In this document: one piece after another, positions 44,644-46,311 of the stretch
Layout: each line of letters begins with the position of its first letter
Numbering within the stretch: the stretch's first letter is position 1
Origin: Pseudomonadales bacterium
GTDB taxonomy: Bacteria; Pseudomonadota; Gammaproteobacteria; Pseudomonadales; JANQJO01
Assembly (NCBI GenBank): GCA_028281605.1
Contig: JANQJO010000070.1
Location: 1 to 46,311, forward strand
DNA: 46,311 nucleotides
Reading direction: 5' to 3'
Program-made: the position numbers and the translations under genes
Notes under the pieces: model-generated
Told to the model about the DNA's origin: nothing
What the model saw: the letters and a program-made list of their open reading frames with translations, nothing else
Databases searched by the model: none

Positions 44644-45795
44644 ATGCAAGCGATGTCACCGGTGTATTTAGATTATGCGGCATCGACACCTGTGGATCTG
44701 CGGGTTCAAGAGTCTATGATGCCTTTTTTGACAGTTGATCAGGGCTTTGCGAATCCTGCTTCGCGCTCTCATGTCTATGGTTGGCAAGTGGAGCAAGCGG
44801 TGGAGCAAGCACGGGTTCAGGTGGCTCGTTTGTTGTGTTGTGACCCTTTAGAATTGTATTGGACTTCTGGTGCAACGGAGGCTAATAATTTAGCTTTGAA
44901 AGGGTTGTTGTTGTATCAGAGATCGCCGGTTCATTTTATTACTTCAAAAGTTGAGCACAAAGCGATTTTGGATACAGCGGCTTTTTTACAGCAGCAGGGG
45001 GTTGAGGTCACGTACTTGAAGCCGATGTCTAATGGTATGATTGATCCAGATTCGGTGCAGGCTGCGTTTCGCCCGCATACGCGTTTGGTTTCTTTGATGC
45101 AGGTGAATAATGAGCTGGGTGTCATTAATGATATTGCTGTTATTGGCCGTTTGTGTCGCGAGCGGGGTGTATGCTTGCATGTGGATGCAGCACAAAGTGT
45201 GGGTAAGCTGGAGTGTAGTGCTTTGGATTTGTCACAGTTGTGTGTGGATATGATGTCTTTTTCGGCTCATAAATGTTACGGTCCTAAAGGGGTTGGGGCT
45301 TTGTTTGTTAGGCGTGCCAGTGGTCTTGAGTTGACACCTTTATTACATGGAGGAGGGCAGGAGCGAGGGGTCCGCCCAGGTACCGTGCCGACTCATCAAG
45401 TGATTGGAATGGGGAAGGCGTTTGCTTTGGTACAAGCACAGCAGGCAAAAGAGTTAGCTGAATATATACAGCTGCGTGAGCGTTTATTGGCAGGGTTGTC
45501 AGAGATAGCTTGTGTGAACTTGCATACTGATGTTGATCACAGTGTGGCGAATATTGTGAATATAGGGGTTAGGTGTAAGTTAAGTGGAGAAGCGCTGTTG
45601 TTGGCGCTGGACAGCATGGCGGTTTCGAGTGGTTCTGCTTGTAATACGGTGGCTTTAGAGCCTTCTTATGTACTGTTGGCCTGTGGTGTTGCCAGAAGTT
45701 TGGCCGATACTTCGCTTAGAATCAGTTTTGGTCGTTTTACTCGGGCCGAAGAGATTGATTTGGTGCTAGAGCAGTTACGATCTAAGCTTGTGTAA
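44644..45795 (+). CDS. Cysteine desulfurase, IscS/NifS type, short C-terminus
   Basis: 383 aa from ATG 44644, with GAGG a few bases upstream, inside the trmJ end. This PLP enzyme takes sulfur from cysteine for Fe-S clusters and tRNA thiolation. Features are YLDYAASTPVDLRVQESM, TSGATEANNLALKG, HVDAAQSVGKL, SFSAHKCYGPKGVGALFVR (Schiff-base K210) and SSGSACNTVALEPSYVL (persulfide C333). It ends at EEIDLVLEQLRSKLV, about 28 residues before the end of E. coli IscS, and so lacks the C-terminal tail that binds IscU. No iscR before it or iscU after it. Could be a stand-alone desulfurase, or the first of two copies. Symbol left blank for that reason. Confidence 0.88.
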   Translation: MQAMSPVYLDYAASTPVDLRVQESMMPFLTVDQGFANPASRSHVYGWQVEQAVEQARVQVARLLCCDPLELYWTSGATEANNLALKGLLLYQRSPVHFITSKVEHKAILDTAAFLQQQGVEVTYLKPMSNGMIDPDSVQAAFRPHTRLVSLMQVNNELGVINDIAVIGRLCRERGVCLHVDAAQSVGKLECSALDLSQLCVDMMSFSAHKCYGPKGVGALFVRRASGLELTPLLHGGGQERGVRPGTVPTHQVIGMGKAFALVQAQQAKELAEYIQLRERLLAGLSEIACVNLHTDVDHSVANIVNIGVRCKLSGEALLLALDSMAVSSGSACNTVALEPSYVLLACGVARSLADTSLRISFGRFTRAEEIDLVLEQLRSKLV

Positions 45796-45849
45796 AGTTC
45801 AAATATAAGGTTCAAAAAAATAAGGCCTAGAGTAACTGTTGAAACATGT

Positions 45850-46179
45850 GAGTCTTCTGATTTTCTCGAAGTTTTTTCAGGTACCGCCTACTGTCTAGAA
45901 TGCACCTTTACGCTTCTTGCTATGGAGGTCATCAATTTGGCCATTGGGCTGGACAATTGGATGATGGTCGCGCCATCAATCTCGGAGAAATTTTAAATAC
46001 AAATCAAACATAGCTGGCAACAAATGATGGTAAACAAATTGTGACCTATCACTTTTATCCCCAAAACAGACTCCACACTCATCTCCGAATTACTCACATT
46101 ATTGCAATCAGCTGAAATTGATATGATACTATATCCCCTATCTCAGCTCCAACACCGGCCTGCTCTAAAGCAGAGATAA
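45850..46179 (+). pseudogene. selO: Decayed selO (YdiU, protein AMPylator) remnant
   Basis: Three pieces of SelO appear in different frames. DFLEVFSG (from about 45857) is followed, after a frameshift near 45890, by [28 protein letters not shown] (45906-45990), the diagnostic [YGGHQFG.WAGQLGDGRAI.LGE] region, then a TAG at 46012. From about 46054 the frame FIPKTDSTLISELLTLLQSAEIDMILYPLSQL resembles the C-terminal 'ELL..LQ..IDMTLFFR.LSQL' part of SelO. The whole catalytic middle (about 300 residues) is missing. Frameshift, stop and deletion together mean a non-functional relic. Confidence 0.75.
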
Positions 46180-46216
46180 GACAATGGTTAGAATCCAACG
46201 GTGTCCCTTGTAAGGT

Positions 46217-46311
46217 AAGGCACAGGAAATAATCTACCCATTGTTCGTTTCTGAACTCGCTGTGCTCAAACATGCATCCGCTCAAAATGGGTAGATTATT
46301 TCCTGTGCCTT
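46217..46311. repeat. Perfect 24-bp inverted repeat at the window end
   Basis: AAGGCACAGGAAATAATCTA... (46217-46240) is the exact reverse complement of 46288-46311, with a 47-base loop. The right arm reaches the last base, so it may extend further. Mobile-element end, repeat hairpin or foldback assembly artefact are all possible. A 63-codon frame across it is not called as a gene. Confidence 0.85.

Noticed and set aside
46094..46285. 63-codon minus-strand frame at the window end
   Set aside because: It is made of the reverse of the selO relic and one arm plus loop of the inverted repeat, so not a gene in its own right.
1..46311. CRISPR array, rRNA, complete insertion sequence, prophage, known defence or toxin-antitoxin system
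   Set aside because: Looked for direct-repeat/spacer arrays, transposase motifs and phage genes; none was seen.

Overview
The window looks like a chromosomal segment of an AT-rich gammaproteobacterium related to Pseudomonadales/Oceanospirillales. The clue is gene order. From memory of the Pseudomonas aeruginosa map, these blocks recur: LysR/leuC-leuD-leuB, dnaQ...nhaB...fimL, tonB3-gshB-pilGHIJ-chpA-chpC...rsmE-bioA, and suhB/trmJ/iscS. They are stitched together here with intervening genes missing. Unrecognised, low-complexity or eukaryote-like ORFs sit at the joints, and one gene (selO) is decaying. That fits a host-associated lineage under genome reduction, but this is inference; species cannot be named from the sequence alone.

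Layout. 1-1.4 kb: elongator tRNA-Met and a protein ending in half an OTU cysteine-protease domain. 1.35-7.9 kb: M18 aminopeptidase, LysR regulator divergent from leuCDB, and dnaQ. 7.9-12.5 kb: NhaB antiporter, FimL, HDOD protein. 12.7-14.8 kb: an accessory block (unknown 275-aa protein, small ORF, fold-type IV PLP enzyme). 14.8-20 kb: prkA(yeaG)-yeaH-spoVR stress operon, with a promoter whose -10 is overlapped by a perfect dyad. 20.1-23.5 kb: apaG-apaH, a small membrane protein, DnaJ-related protein, TonB3-like protein. 23.8-24.5 kb: acidic orphan ORF overlapping the gshB 3' end. 24.4-37.2 kb: gshB and the Chp/Pil chemosensory operon (pilG, pilH, pilI, pilJ, chpA, chpC, DUF4124-glutaredoxin). 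37.4-40.3 kb: rsmE, bioA, suhB. 40.4-43.7 kb: a 1078-aa repeat protein with an HEFGH zinc-protease motif. 43.9-45.8 kb: trmJ and a short IscS. 45.85-46.2 kb: a selO pseudogene. The window ends in a perfect 24-bp inverted repeat.

How the genes work together. PilG/H/I/J/ChpA/ChpC form a chemosensory pathway that in Pseudomonas controls type IV pili and cAMP. FimL, a paralogue of the ChpA N-terminus, is its scaffold, and TonB3 has also been tied to twitching. The adaptation enzymes PilK and ChpB are absent from the locus. leuCDB catalyse the last steps of leucine synthesis (leuA is not here). PrkA-YeaH-SpoVR form a conserved stress/stationary-phase module.

A roughly 61-bp palindromic repeat family is scattered through the intergenic regions: four clear copies, one truncated tandem copy, and a possible fragment at the spoVR end. 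It is the clearest non-genic structure in the window.
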